Positions 42,584 through 50,844 of a stretch of 64,000 nucleotides of DNA are shown in pieces (position 1 is the first letter of the stretch; every line of letters starts with the position of its first letter). Origin of the DNA: Pseudomonas farsensis (GTDB lineage Bacteria; Pseudomonadota; Gammaproteobacteria; Pseudomonadales; Pseudomonadaceae); NCBI RefSeq assembly GCF_014268805.2, contig NZ_JABWRF020000003.1:648501-712500 (forward strand), given 5' to 3'. The position numbers and the translations under genes were made by a program. The notes below the pieces were generated by a model. The model saw nothing but the letters and a program-made list of their open reading frames with translations, made no database searches and had not been told where the DNA came from.

Positions 42584-45500
42584 ATGATCGCCCAGCTCGC
42601 CACCCGTGCACCTGCCGCCAACTACCCAGAATTCCTCCAAGCCCTGCAAGCCAGTGGCTTCCGTGGCCAGATCAGTGCCGACTACGCCACCCGCACGGTG
42701 CTGGCCACTGATAACTCGATCTACCAGCGCCTGCCGCAGGCAGCGGTGTTCCCGCTGGATGTCGATGACGTCACGCGCGTAGCCACACTGATGGCCGAGC
42801 CGCGTTTTCGCGACATTCGCCTGACCCCACGCGGCGGTGGCACCGGCACCAACGGCCAGTCGCTTACCGACGGCATCGTTGTCGACCTGTCGCGGCACAT
42901 GAACCAGATTCTCGAAATCAACGTCGAGGAGCGCTGGGTACGGGTGCAGGCCGGTACCGTCAAAGACCAGCTCAACGCTGCGCTCAAGCCCCACGGGCTG
43001 TTTTTTGCCCCTGAGCTGTCCACCTCCAACCGCGCCACTGTCGGCGGCATGATCAACACCGATGCCAGCGGCCAAGGCAGCTGCACCTACGGCAAGACCC
43101 GCGACCACGTGCTCGAACTGCACAGCGTGCTGCTGGGGGGCGAGCATTTGCACAGCCTGCCGCTGGCGGACGCCGAGCTTGAGCAGGCCTGCGCCGCGCC
43201 CGGCCGGGTGGGTGAGGTGTACCGCATGGCGCGGGATATCCAGCAAACCCAGGGCGAGCTGATCGAAAGCACCTTCCCCAAGCTCAACCGCTGCCTGACC
43301 GGCTACGACCTGGCGCACCTGCGCGACGAGCAGGGCCGCTTCAACCTCAATAGCGTGTTGTGCGGTGCCGAGGGTTCGCTGGGCTACGTGGTCGAGGCCA
43401 AGCTCAATGTGCTGCCGATCCCCAAGTATGCGGTGCTGGTCAACGTGCGCTACACAAGCTTCATGGATGCCCTGCGCGATGCCAATGCGTTGATGGCGCA
43501 CAAGCCGCTGTCGATCGAAACCGTCGATTCCAAGGTGCTGATGCTGGCGATGAAAGATATCGTCTGGCACAGCGTTGCCGAGTATTTCCCCGCCGACCCC
43601 GAGCGCCCGACCCTGGGTATCAACCTGGTGGAGTTCTGCGGTGACGAGCCGGCCGAGGTCAATGCCCGCGTGCAGGCGTTCGTCGATCACCTGCAGGCCG
43701 ACACCAGTGTCGAGCGCCTGGGGCATACCCTGGCCGAAGGCGCTGAAGCGGTGACCCGGGTCTATGTCATGCGCAAGCGCTCGGTAGGGCTGCTGGGCAA
43801 CGTCGAGGGCGAAGTGCGCCCGCAGCCGTTCGTCGAAGACACCGCCGTGCCGCCAGAGCGCCTGGCTGATTACATTGCCGATTTTCGTGCGCTGCTCGAT
43901 GGCTATGGCCTGGCGTATGGCATGTTCGGCCATGTCGATGCTGGCGTGCTGCACGTACGCCCGGCGCTGGATATGAAAGACCCGGCGCAGGCCGCGCTGG
44001 TGAAGCCCATTTCCGACGCCGTGGCGGCGCTGACCAAAAGCTATGGTGGCTTGCTGTGGGGCGAGCACGGCAAAGGCCTGCGCTCTGAATATGTGCCGGA
44101 ATACTTCGGCGAGCTGTATCCGGCGTTGCAGCGCCTCAAAGGCGCGTTCGACCCATACAACCAGCTCAACCCCGGTAAAATCTGCACTCCACCAGGCAGC
44201 GCCGAGGGCCTGACCAAGGTCGATGGCGTGACCCTGCGCGGCGACCTGGACCGTACCATCAGCGAGCGGGTGTGGCAGGACTTCCCCAGCGCAGTGCATT
44301 GCAACGGCAACGGTGCCTGCTACAACTACGACCCCAACGATGCCATGTGCCCGTCGTGGAAGGCCACCCGTGAGCGCCAGCACTCGCCCAAGGGCCGTGC
44401 ATCGCTGATGCGCGAATGGCTGCGCCTGCAAGGTGAAGCCAACGTCGATGTGCTGGCTGCCGCGCGCAGCAAGGTGTCCTGGCTCAAGGGGCTGCCGGCG
44501 CGGCTGCGCAACAACCGCGAGCGCAGCCAGGGCCAGGCGGACTTTTCCCACGAGGTGTATGACGCCATGGCCGGCTGCCTGGCGTGCAAATCCTGCGCGG
44601 GGCAGTGCCCGATCAAAGTCAATGTGCCGGACTTCCGCTCGCGTTTTCTGGAGCTGTACCACGGCCGCTACCAGCGCCCGCTGCGTGACTACCTGATCGG
44701 CTCTTTGGAATTCACCATCCCGTACCTGGCCCATGCGCCGGGGCTGTACAACGCGGTGATGGGCTCGAAGTGGGTAAGCAAACTGCTGGCCGAGCAGGTC
44801 GGCATGGTCGACAGCCCGCTGATCAGCCGTTTCAATTTCCAGGCAACCTTGAGCCGCTGCCGTGTGCAAGTGGCCAGTGTGCCGGCCCTGCGTGAGCTCA
44901 CCCCGGCCCAGCGCGAGCGCAGCATCGTGCTGGTGCAGGACGCGTTTACCCGTTACTTCGAGACGCCGCTGCTGGCGGCGTTCATCGAGCTTGCGCACCG
45001 CCTGGGGCATAAAGTGTTTCTGGCGCCCTACAGTGCCAATGGCAAGCCGCTGCATGTGCAGGGTTTTCTCGGTGCTTTCGCCAAAGCTGCCATCCGCAAC
45101 GCCAGCCAGCTCAAGGCCCTGGCCGACTGCGGCGTGCCCTTGGTGGGCCTGGACCCGGCAATGACGCTGGTGTATCGCCAGGAATACCAGAAGGTCGAAG
45201 GCGTCGATTGCCCGCAAGTGCAATTGCCGCAGGAATGGCTGATGAGCGTGCTGCCTGAACAGGCAGCGGCGGCCAGCGGCACGTTCCGCCTGATGGCGCA
45301 CTGCACGGAGAAAACCAACGTGCCGGCCAGTACCCGGCAGTGGGAGCAGGTGTTCGCACGCCTTGGGCTGAAGCTTGTGACCGAGGCAACCGGTTGCTGC
45401 GGAATGTCCGGCACCTACGGGCATGAGGCGCGTAACCAGCAGAGTTCGAAGACTATCTTCGAGCAGTCCTGGGCGACCAAGCTGGACAAGCAGGGCGAAG

Positions 45501-45601
45501 CGCTGGCGACCGGTTATTCGTGCCGCAGCCAGGTCAAGCGCATGACCGACAAGCAATTGCGCCACCCGCTGGAAGTGGTGCTGCAGTACGCCCAGCGCTG
45601 A
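42584..45601 (+). CDS. ydiJ: FAD-binding and (Fe-S)-binding domain-containing oxidoreductase YdiJ (D-2-hydroxyacid dehydrogenase type)
   Basis: This 1005-residue flavoprotein has, in order, a PCMH-type FAD domain (about 40-270) with the PRGGGTGTNGQSL phosphate-binding loop near 85-97, a FAD-linked oxidase C-terminal domain (to about 560), a 4Fe-4S ferredoxin segment with CLACKSCAGQCPIKV near 665-680, and a GlpC-like CCG domain with ATGCCGMSGTYG near 934-945. YdiJ of E. coli and relatives has been described as a D-2-hydroxyglutarate dehydrogenase; related proteins act on D-lactate. The divergent LysR gene probably regulates it. An overlapping minus-strand open frame of 1068 codons is an artefact of high GC. 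Confidence 0.93.
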   Translation: MIAQLATRAPAANYPEFLQALQASGFRGQISADYATRTVLATDNSIYQRLPQAAVFPLDVDDVTRVATLMAEPRFRDIRLTPRGGGTGTNGQSLTDGIVVDLSRHMNQILEINVEERWVRVQAGTVKDQLNAALKPHGLFFAPELSTSNRATVGGMINTDASGQGSCTYGKTRDHVLELHSVLLGGEHLHSLPLADAELEQACAAPGRVGEVYRMARDIQQTQGELIESTFPKLNRCLTGYDLAHLRDEQGRFNLNSVLCGAEGSLGYVVEAKLNVLPIPKYAVLVNVRYTSFMDALRDANALMAHKPLSIETVDSKVLMLAMKDIVWHSVAEYFPADPERPTLGINLVEFCGDEPAEVNARVQAFVDHLQADTSVERLGHTLAEGAEAVTRVYVMRKRSVGLLGNVEGEVRPQPFVEDTAVPPERLADYIADFRALLDGYGLAYGMFGHVDAGVLHVRPALDMKDPAQAALVKPISDAVAALTKSYGGLLWGEHGKGLRSEYVPEYFGELYPALQRLKGAFDPYNQLNPGKICTPPGSAEGLTKVDGVTLRGDLDRTISERVWQDFPSAVHCNGNGACYNYDPNDAMCPSWKATRERQHSPKGRASLMREWLRLQGEANVDVLAAARSKVSWLKGLPARLRNNRERSQGQADFSHEVYDAMAGCLACKSCAGQCPIKVNVPDFRSRFLELYHGRYQRPLRDYLIGSLEFTIPYLAHAPGLYNAVMGSKWVSKLLAEQVGMVDSPLISRFNFQATLSRCRVQVASVPALRELTPAQRERSIVLVQDAFTRYFETPLLAAFIELAHRLGHKVFLAPYSANGKPLHVQGFLGAFAKAAIRNASQLKALADCGVPLVGLDPAMTLVYRQEYQKVEGVDCPQVQLPQEWLMSVLPEQAAAASGTFRLMAHCTEKTNVPASTRQWEQVFARLGLKLVTEATGCCGMSGTYGHEARNQQSSKTIFEQSWATKLDKQGEALATGYSCRSQVKRMTDKQLRHPLEVVLQYAQR

Positions 45602-45614
45602 CCGGGCGGCCCTT

Positions 45615-45704
45615 CGCGGGGCAAGCCCGCTCCCACGACCGCGCTGGGCATCACCATCCAGCGTGGCTTGCGCCTTCAGCGCGTGGGAGCGGGCTTGCCC
45701 CGCG
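45615..45704. repeat. REP doublet (REPIN), CGCGGGGCAAGCCCGCTCCC family, overlapping the MFS gene end
   Basis: Arms 45615-45637 and 45682-45704 are perfect 23-base inverted copies. The second arm lies inside the 3' end of the minus-strand MFS gene and supplies its last nine codons; the stop codon at 45676-45678 lies just past it. Confidence 0.9.
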
Positions 45705-46878
45705 AGGCTTTCTGTCGGTACAGGTACACACTCAACATCAGCCCGCAAGCCGCCGCCCCGGCGGCGAACAGGAACATCGAAGCAAAGCCGAACCCTGCCG
45801 CCACCGCGCCTACCAGTGGCCCGGTGATCCCCAGCGACAGGTCGATAAACAGCGAATACGCCCCCACCGCCGCGCCGCGGTTGGCTGCTGACACCTGATT
45901 CACCGCCTCAACCCCAAGCGCCGGGAACACCAGCGAGAACCCGAAGCCGCTCAGCGCAGCGCCGGCCAGGGCCGTGTGCGCATCGGGCGCCAGCCACAAC
46001 ATCAGCAGCCCGACGGTTTCGACCGAGAGGCAGACAATCGCCACGCGGAAACCGCCCAGACGGTTGATCATGTTGCCGAACAACAGCCGCGCGCAGATGA
46101 AGCTTGCGCCGAACAGGCTCAGCGTCAGCGCTGCATCGGGCCAGCTGCGGCTGGCGTAATACAAGGTAATGAAGGTCGCGATGGTGCCAAAGCCGATGGC
46201 GCCCAACGCCAGCCCCGAGCCGTGGGCGAACACCTTGCCCAGCACCTGCATGAACGGCAGGCGGACCCCACTCACCACCGGTGCAGCACGCTTGGGCCAG
46301 GCGATCAGCAGGCCGATCACGCCGAGCAGGATGATGCTCACGCCCATGCTCCACAGGCCTAGCTTGCCGACCATCCACACGCCCAGCGGCGCGCCGACGG
46401 CCAGTGCGCCGTAGCTGGCGATGCCATTCCACGAAATCACCTTGGCGGTATTATCGGCGCCCACGCGGCCGATGGCCCAGCTGATCGAGCCCGAACCCAC
46501 CAGGCTTTCAGCGCTGCCCAGCACCAGCCTGCCGACCAGCAGGCACATCAGGCTCAGCCATGGCCATGGTGTCAGAACGTAGCAGGCGAGCATGAATACG
46601 CCGCTCAGGCCGCAACCGGCCAGGCCCCACATGACGGCCTTCTTGCTGCCGAGGTTATCGATGATACGGCTGGCGGTGGGGCGGCTGAGCAAGGTGGCCA
46701 GGTACTGCACGCTGATCACCAGCCCTGCGATCACGGCGCTGAAGCCTAGCTGGTTGTGCACATAGCCGGGCAGCACCGCGAGTGGAATGCCGATGTTGAG
46801 GTAGCCGATGAAGGTGAAAAGCACGATGGACACCACCTGCGCGGTGATCGCCAGTGATGAGGGAGACTGTTGCGGCAT
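45676..46878 (-). CDS. MFS transporter
   Basis: This 400-residue, 12-helix major facilitator is of the YhhS/arabinose-efflux-like group. ATG 46878 is chosen because MPQQSPSSLAITAQVVSIVLFTFIGYLNIG begins the first helix; the frame is open for 34 more codons upstream without features. The loop 2-3 motif appears as LLSRPTASRIIDNLGSKKA, and GRLVLGSAESLVGSGSISWAIGRVG follows. The extreme C-terminus, SRGKPAPTR, is encoded by a REP arm, so the original end of the gene has been replaced or extended. The substrate is unknown. Confidence 0.9.
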   Translation of the reverse strand: MPQQSPSSLAITAQVVSIVLFTFIGYLNIGIPLAVLPGYVHNQLGFSAVIAGLVISVQYLATLLSRPTASRIIDNLGSKKAVMWGLAGCGLSGVFMLACYVLTPWPWLSLMCLLVGRLVLGSAESLVGSGSISWAIGRVGADNTAKVISWNGIASYGALAVGAPLGVWMVGKLGLWSMGVSIILLGVIGLLIAWPKRAAPVVSGVRLPFMQVLGKVFAHGSGLALGAIGFGTIATFITLYYASRSWPDAALTLSLFGASFICARLLFGNMINRLGGFRVAIVCLSVETVGLLMLWLAPDAHTALAGAALSGFGFSLVFPALGVEAVNQVSAANRGAAVGAYSLFIDLSLGITGPLVGAVAAGFGFASMFLFAAGAAACGLMLSVYLYRQKASRGKPAPTR

Positions 46879-46998
46879 GGGTGGTTCCGAAAGCGTTGGC
46901 GCGTGTTGGCAGGGCCGGGAGGCATGTGGCGGTGTGAAAACGCGTTGGCGTGGAGTGGCTCGCAGGCCAGCCGTTTTCACACTGCCGGGGGCGCGTGG

Positions 46999-47127
46999 TT
47001 ATTCCTGATCGGCGCTGGATTGATCGTCGCTGGCCTGGTCGACGGCTGGCGTCGGTTCGCAGTGGGCGGCAACGGGTTGCTCTTCGGGGTTCAGGCTTGG
47101 GAAGGGCAGATTCGGGATTTCATGCAT
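46999..47127 (-). CDS. small acidic hypothetical protein (42 residues)
   Basis: ATG 47127 starts a 42-residue peptide (MHEIPNLPFPSLNPEEQPVA, then Asp/Ser/Gln-rich) that ends at 46999. It is Pro-rich at the front, strongly acidic at the back, and has a GAGGACG stretch upstream as a possible ribosome binding site. It lies between the MFS gene and phhB on the same strand. The bias toward Glu, Asp and Pro is unlike a random high-GC frame. I recognise no domain. Confidence 0.45.
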   Translation of the reverse strand: MHEIPNLPFPSLNPEEQPVAAHCEPTPAVDQASDDQSSADQE

Positions 47128-47515
47128 CTCGTCGTCCTCGCAAGTGTGAGTGAAAAGGCAGCGCTTGGCGCATCGAAGGGTGGGTGAAACGGGGGCAGGA
47201 TACCGCAGTCTGGATGACAGTTTGAGGTTTTTGCGTTGCGCTTGTCGGCTGGGTGGGGTTGTCAGAGGGCGTTGCAGGCTTAAGTACCGGTCAACTTCAC
47301 GCGGTCTCTTGTGTAGAAAATCACCCAGTCCTTCCGGGCTGCGCTGCCGCGAAGAGAGCTGGGCAGCGTGGGAGATTCTATGGTTTTGTACAAACCTGTT
47401 CCCGGCAGACATACCTCCTTGCGGCGAGCTCCTTTGTGGCGAGCGGGCTTGCCCCGCGATGGATGGCACCGGCTCCGCAGGCAGTCGTGGTGCCTGCGAT
47501 GCCGCTGACGCGTTG
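47128..47515. repeat. repeat-bearing intergenic region before phhB
   Basis: This 388-base gap carries the reverse-oriented copy of the 45-base repeat (47321-47365, partner at 30393-30437), followed by GATTCTATGGTTTTGTACAA-like sequence that also resembles parts of the 30256-30736 region. A solitary REP half lies at 47441-47458. No gene is convincing. The phhB stop lies at its right edge, so the region is 3' to the phhA-phhB operon. Confidence 0.7.
47321..47365 (-). repeat. 45-bp dispersed intergenic repeat, copy 2
   Basis: This is the reverse-oriented counterpart of 30393-30437, differing at a few positions. It contains CTTCCGGGCTGCGCTG and sits downstream of phhB. Confidence 0.65.
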
Positions 47516-47872
47516 TTACTTGCGACCTTCTGCGGTCTTGGCCACTTCATCGGTGCGAGCGCACATGATGAAGTCGTTGCGGTGCAGGCCTTTGATCGAG
47601 TGGCTCCACCAGGTCACGGTGACTTTGCCCCATTCAGTCAGCAGCCCAGGGTGATGCCCTTCGGCTTCGGCGATTTCGCCCACTGCATTGGTAAAGGCCA
47701 GCGCATGCTTGAAGTTCTTGAACAGGAACACCCGCTCAAGCTCCATGTGCCCGTCGCGGGTTTCAATGTTCCAGTCCGGGATGTCGCGGATCAGCGTTGC
47801 AAGTTCGTCATCACTGACCTTCGGTGCGTCGGCTTGGCAGGCTTCGCAGTGTTCTTTAGTCAAGGCATTCAT
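47516..47872 (-). CDS. phhB: pterin-4-alpha-carbinolamine dehydratase
   Basis: This 118-residue enzyme recycles the pterin cofactor of phenylalanine hydroxylase by dehydrating 4a-hydroxytetrahydrobiopterin. The active-site motif EGHHPG gives His73/His74, with Pro75, and a third conserved His91 in WWSHSIKGL. HMELERVFLFKNFKHALAFTNAVGEIAE is typical. It lies 39 bases downstream of phhA in the same operon. In P. aeruginosa PhhB is also needed for full PhhA expression. Confidence 0.96.
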   Translation of the reverse strand: MNALTKEHCEACQADAPKVSDDELATLIRDIPDWNIETRDGHMELERVFLFKNFKHALAFTNAVGEIAEAEGHHPGLLTEWGKVTVTWWSHSIKGLHRNDFIMCARTDEVAKTAEGRK

Positions 47873-47911
47873 GGCTGTTTTCCGATTTTGAGTTGTAATC
47901 GACAGGGCGGC

Positions 47912-48700
47912 TCAGGCCGCAACTTTCGGTGGAAACTTGGGGGCGTGCAGCCCCAGCTGCATAGCCTGTTGGACCATCCCCATGATGTCCTCATGGGCCA
48001 GGTCGAACAGCCGTTTCATGCTGGGCAGAACAAAATAGACCGGTTGCAGGATGTCGATGCGATAAGGCGTGCGCATGGCCTCGATCGGGTCGAATGCCTG
48101 GTGCTCAGGTTCGCTGGAAAGGCTGTAGACGGTCTCTTTTGGCGAGGAAAGAATGCCGCCGCCATAGATCTTGCGGCCTTGGGCGGTTTCCATCAGGCCG
48201 AACTCGATGGTCATCCAGTACAGCCGCGCCAGGTACACCCGCTGCTCTTTGCTGGCCGCAAGGCCCAGCTTGCCGTACGTGTGGGTGAATTCGGCAAACC
48301 AAGGGTTGGTCAGCAGCGGGCAATGGCCGAAGATCTCATGGAAGATATCCGGCTCTTGCAGGTAGTCCAGCTCCTGCGGGGTGCGGATGAACGTCGCCAC
48401 CGGGAAGCGTTTGCTGGCCAGCAGTTCGAAGAAGGTCTGGAACGGGATCAGCGCCGGCACGCGCGCAACTTGCCAGCCGGTGGTAGCGCCGAGCACCTTG
48501 TTCACTTCGCCCAGTTGCGGGATGCGCTCATGGGGCAGCTTGAGCTGCTCGATGCCGTCGAGGTATTCCTGGCACGCCCGACCCTCGATCACTTTCAGTT
48601 GGCGAGTGATCAGCGTGTTCCAGACCTGATGCTCGGTGTCTGGGTAGTCGATAAAACCTTGCGCATCGGGCTCGCGGGCCACGTAGTGCGTCTGTTTCAT
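47912..48700 (-). CDS. phhA: phenylalanine 4-monooxygenase
   Basis: This non-haem iron, tetrahydropterin-dependent hydroxylase converts phenylalanine to tyrosine. The 262-residue bacterial form lacks the regulatory and tetramerisation domains of animal enzymes. The iron ligands are His121 and His126 (FHEIFGHCP) and Glu166 (YWMTIEFGL). PFQTFFELLASKRFPVATFIR is another landmark. An A-rich motif AACAAGAA lies 22 bases upstream of the ATG, and a TyrR-type box lies at 48818-48835. The divergent phhR gene encodes its activator. Confidence 0.97.
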   Translation of the reverse strand: MKQTHYVAREPDAQGFIDYPDTEHQVWNTLITRQLKVIEGRACQEYLDGIEQLKLPHERIPQLGEVNKVLGATTGWQVARVPALIPFQTFFELLASKRFPVATFIRTPQELDYLQEPDIFHEIFGHCPLLTNPWFAEFTHTYGKLGLAASKEQRVYLARLYWMTIEFGLMETAQGRKIYGGGILSSPKETVYSLSSEPEHQAFDPIEAMRTPYRIDILQPVYFVLPSMKRLFDLAHEDIMGMVQQAMQLGLHAPKFPPKVAA

Positions 48701-48722
48701 GTGGCTCTCCTGGTGAGGGCTT

Positions 48723-48730
48723 TTCTTGTT
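48723..48730 (-). promoter_or_regulatory. candidate Hfq/Crc motif in the phhA leader
   Basis: On the minus strand AACAAGAA fits AANAANAA, 22 bases before the phhA ATG. Crc repression of phhAB has been reported for pseudomonads, but this exact site is inferred. Confidence 0.35.
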
Positions 48731-48817
48731 ATGTGCAGACTTGCAACAGGAATAGCTCGACAGGGGAGGGTTGGAAAGAGCTCTCAGGCGGTGAGAAAAC
48801 TCGAATAGGCTTCTTTT

Positions 48818-48835
48818 TGTAACGATAATTTTACA
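48818..48835. promoter_or_regulatory. TyrR/PhhR-type box 1 between phhA and phhR
   Basis: TGTAAC-GATAAT-TTTACA matches the TGTAAA-N6-TTTACA consensus of TyrR-family regulators with one mismatch. It is 118 bases upstream of phhA and 120 upstream of phhR. Confidence 0.7.
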
Positions 48836-48890
48836 ATTTCGGGCAAGTGTCGGAAGATTCGGGGCATCACGTGGGCCGTACGGCCATTTT

Positions 48891-48908
48891 TGTCAGCTTA
48901 TCTTTACA
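48891..48908. promoter_or_regulatory. TyrR/PhhR-type box 2 upstream of phhR
   Basis: TGTCAG-CTTATC-TTTACA has the right length and right half-site, with two mismatches in the left half. It ends 46 bases before the phhR ATG, a position suited to autoregulation. Confidence 0.5.
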
Positions 48909-48954
48909 ACTTTTATGCGCGGCGGTTAAAAACCCCTGCGCTTCGAGAGCTTTC

Positions 48955-50514
48955 ATGCGTATCAAAGTGCACTGCCAGAACCGCATTGGCATCCTTCGCG
49001 ACATCCTCAACCTGTTGGTGGAGTACGGCATCAACGTGCTGCGCGGCGAGGTGGGCGGCGACCATGGCAATGCTATCTACCTGCACTGCCCGAACCTGAT
49101 CAACCTGCAGTTCCAGGCGTTACGGCCCAAATTCGAGTCGATTGCCGGGGTGTTCGGGGTCAAGCGAGTCGGCTTGATGCCCAGCGAGCGGCGCCACATG
49201 GAGCTCAATGCGCTGCTGGGGGCACTGGACTTCCCGGTATTGTCCGTGGACATGGCGGGCAGCATCGTGGCTGGCAATCGTGGCGCGGCGCAGTTGCTCG
49301 GGGTACGGGTGGATGAGGTGCCGGGTTTGCCGCTGGCCCGTTACGTCGAGGACTTCGACTTGCCGGAGCTGGTGCGCGCCAACCAGTCGCGCATCAATGG
49401 CCTGCGGGTCAAGGTAAAGGGCGATGTGTTTCTGGCTGATATCGCCCCGTTGCAGTCCGAGCACGATGACAGCGAGGCCCTGGCGGGCGCGGTGCTGACG
49501 CTGCACCGCGCCGACCGCATCGGCGAGCGCATCTACAACGTGCGCAAGCAAGAGCTGCGCGGCTTCGACAGCATTTTCCAGAGTTCGCGGGTAATGGCCG
49601 CTGTGGTGCGCGAGGCGCGGCGCATGGCGCCTTTGGATGCGCCGCTGCTGATCGAAGGCGAAACCGGCACCGGCAAGGAACTGCTGGCGCGCGCCTGCCA
49701 CTTGGCCAGCCCGCGCGGCCAGGCACCGCTGATGGCGCTTAACTGCGCCGGGCTGCCGGAGTCCATGGCCGAGACCGAGCTGTTCGGGTATGGCCCAGGG
49801 GCGTTCGAAGGGGCGCGGGCCGAGGGCAAGCTGGGTTTGCTCGAGCTTACCGCTGGCGGCACATTGTTCCTGGATGGGGTAGGGGAGATGAGTCCGCGGC
49901 TGCAGGCGAAGCTGCTGCGCTTTTTGCAGGACGGGTGCTTTCGCCGGGTAGGCAGCGACGAAGAGGTTTACCTGGATGTGCGAGTCATCTGCGCGACCCA
50001 GGTCGATTTGTCCGAATTGTGCGCACGCGGTGAGTTTCGCCAGGACCTGTACCACCGGCTCAACGTACTGTCGCTGCATATCCCGCCGCTGCGCGAGTGC
50101 ATGGATGGCCTGCAAGGGTTGGTCGAGCATTTCCTCGATCAGGCCAGCCGGCAAATCGGCTGCCCGCTGCCGCGCCTGGCGCCAGCGGCGTTCGACAAAC
50201 TTTCGCACTATCAATGGCCGGGGAATGTTCGGCAATTGGAGAACGTATTGTTTCAGGCGGTCTCATTGTGTGAGGGCGGCATTGTTAAAAGCGAACATAT
50301 TCGTTTACCTGAATATGGTGCGCGTCAGCCGTTGGGTGAGTTCTCGCTGGAGGGGGATCTTTCGGATATTGTCGGGCGCTTCGAAAAAGCGGTACTTGAA
50401 CGTTTGCTGGGCGAGTTTCCAAGTAGCCGTGCGCTGGGTAAAAGACTGGGGGTTTCACATACGACCATTGCCAACAAGTTGCGTGATCACGCGCTGAGCA
50501 AGTCGTCAGATTGA
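48955..50514 (+). CDS. phhR: TyrR-family transcriptional regulator PhhR
   Basis: This 519-residue regulator of aromatic amino acid catabolism starts at ATG 48955 (MRIKVHCQNRIGILRDIL), the beginning of an ACT ligand-binding domain. A PAS domain (about 78-190) follows, then an AAA+ domain with Walker A GETGTGKE near 235-242 and the Walker B-like LFLDGVGEM, and a C-terminal TyrR helix-turn-helix (SSRALGKRLGVSHTTIANKLRDH). The loop that contacts sigma54 in true enhancer proteins (GAFTGA) reads GAFEGA, fitting TyrR proteins that act at sigma70 promoters. It is divergent from phhA with two candidate boxes between. Confidence 0.95.
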   Translation: MRIKVHCQNRIGILRDILNLLVEYGINVLRGEVGGDHGNAIYLHCPNLINLQFQALRPKFESIAGVFGVKRVGLMPSERRHMELNALLGALDFPVLSVDMAGSIVAGNRGAAQLLGVRVDEVPGLPLARYVEDFDLPELVRANQSRINGLRVKVKGDVFLADIAPLQSEHDDSEALAGAVLTLHRADRIGERIYNVRKQELRGFDSIFQSSRVMAAVVREARRMAPLDAPLLIEGETGTGKELLARACHLASPRGQAPLMALNCAGLPESMAETELFGYGPGAFEGARAEGKLGLLELTAGGTLFLDGVGEMSPRLQAKLLRFLQDGCFRRVGSDEEVYLDVRVICATQVDLSELCARGEFRQDLYHRLNVLSLHIPPLRECMDGLQGLVEHFLDQASRQIGCPLPRLAPAAFDKLSHYQWPGNVRQLENVLFQAVSLCEGGIVKSEHIRLPEYGARQPLGEFSLEGDLSDIVGRFEKAVLERLLGEFPSSRALGKRLGVSHTTIANKLRDHALSKSSD

Positions 50515-50589
50515 ACAGCCTTGAAGTTATCCTGTGGCGGGCGCTGGTCATTTAACGGCGAAGGGCCCCAAAGGGGCCCCATGCAAGGC

Positions 50590-50844
50590 TTAGCCGTTGG
50601 AGCAGCCATTGCCCATTACGCGGTATTCGAGGACGTGCCGCTGGCCCTTGGAATCTTCATAGGTCATACGGGCGGGTACAACTTCACAGACATTGGGTAC
50701 TTCGCTCATTGAGATAACACGGGCGATGTCCAGGTGCTGAGAGTACGTGTAGTGTTCAACCGGAATGTGCTCGGCATCTTTTGCTTCGCCCGCCATTGCC
50801 GCGCCGCAAAAACTACCCAGTACCAATACCAGTAAAGCTTTCAT
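50590..50844 (-). CDS. DUF2790 family periplasmic protein
   Basis: This 84-residue protein has a signal peptide (MKALLVLVLGSFCGAAMAGE) and the DUF2790 core: EHYTYSQHLDIARVISM, then VCEVVPARMTYEDSKG, then HVLEYRVMGNGCSNG at the end. Two cysteines in the core may form a disulfide. Pseudomonads carry many paralogues, often induced by metals or stress, without a defined function. A GGGCCCC/GGGGCCC hairpin at 50563-50579 lies just past its stop, between it and the convergent phhR, but lacks a U-run. Confidence 0.9.
   Translation of the reverse strand: MKALLVLVLGSFCGAAMAGEAKDAEHIPVEHYTYSQHLDIARVISMSEVPNVCEVVPARMTYEDSKGQRHVLEYRVMGNGCSNG

Noticed and set aside
42542..45748. 1068-codon minus-strand open frame opposite ydiJ
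   Set aside because: It mirrors a well-supported FAD/Fe-S enzyme; the translation is His/Gln/Val-rich without motifs, a usual by-product of high third-position GC.
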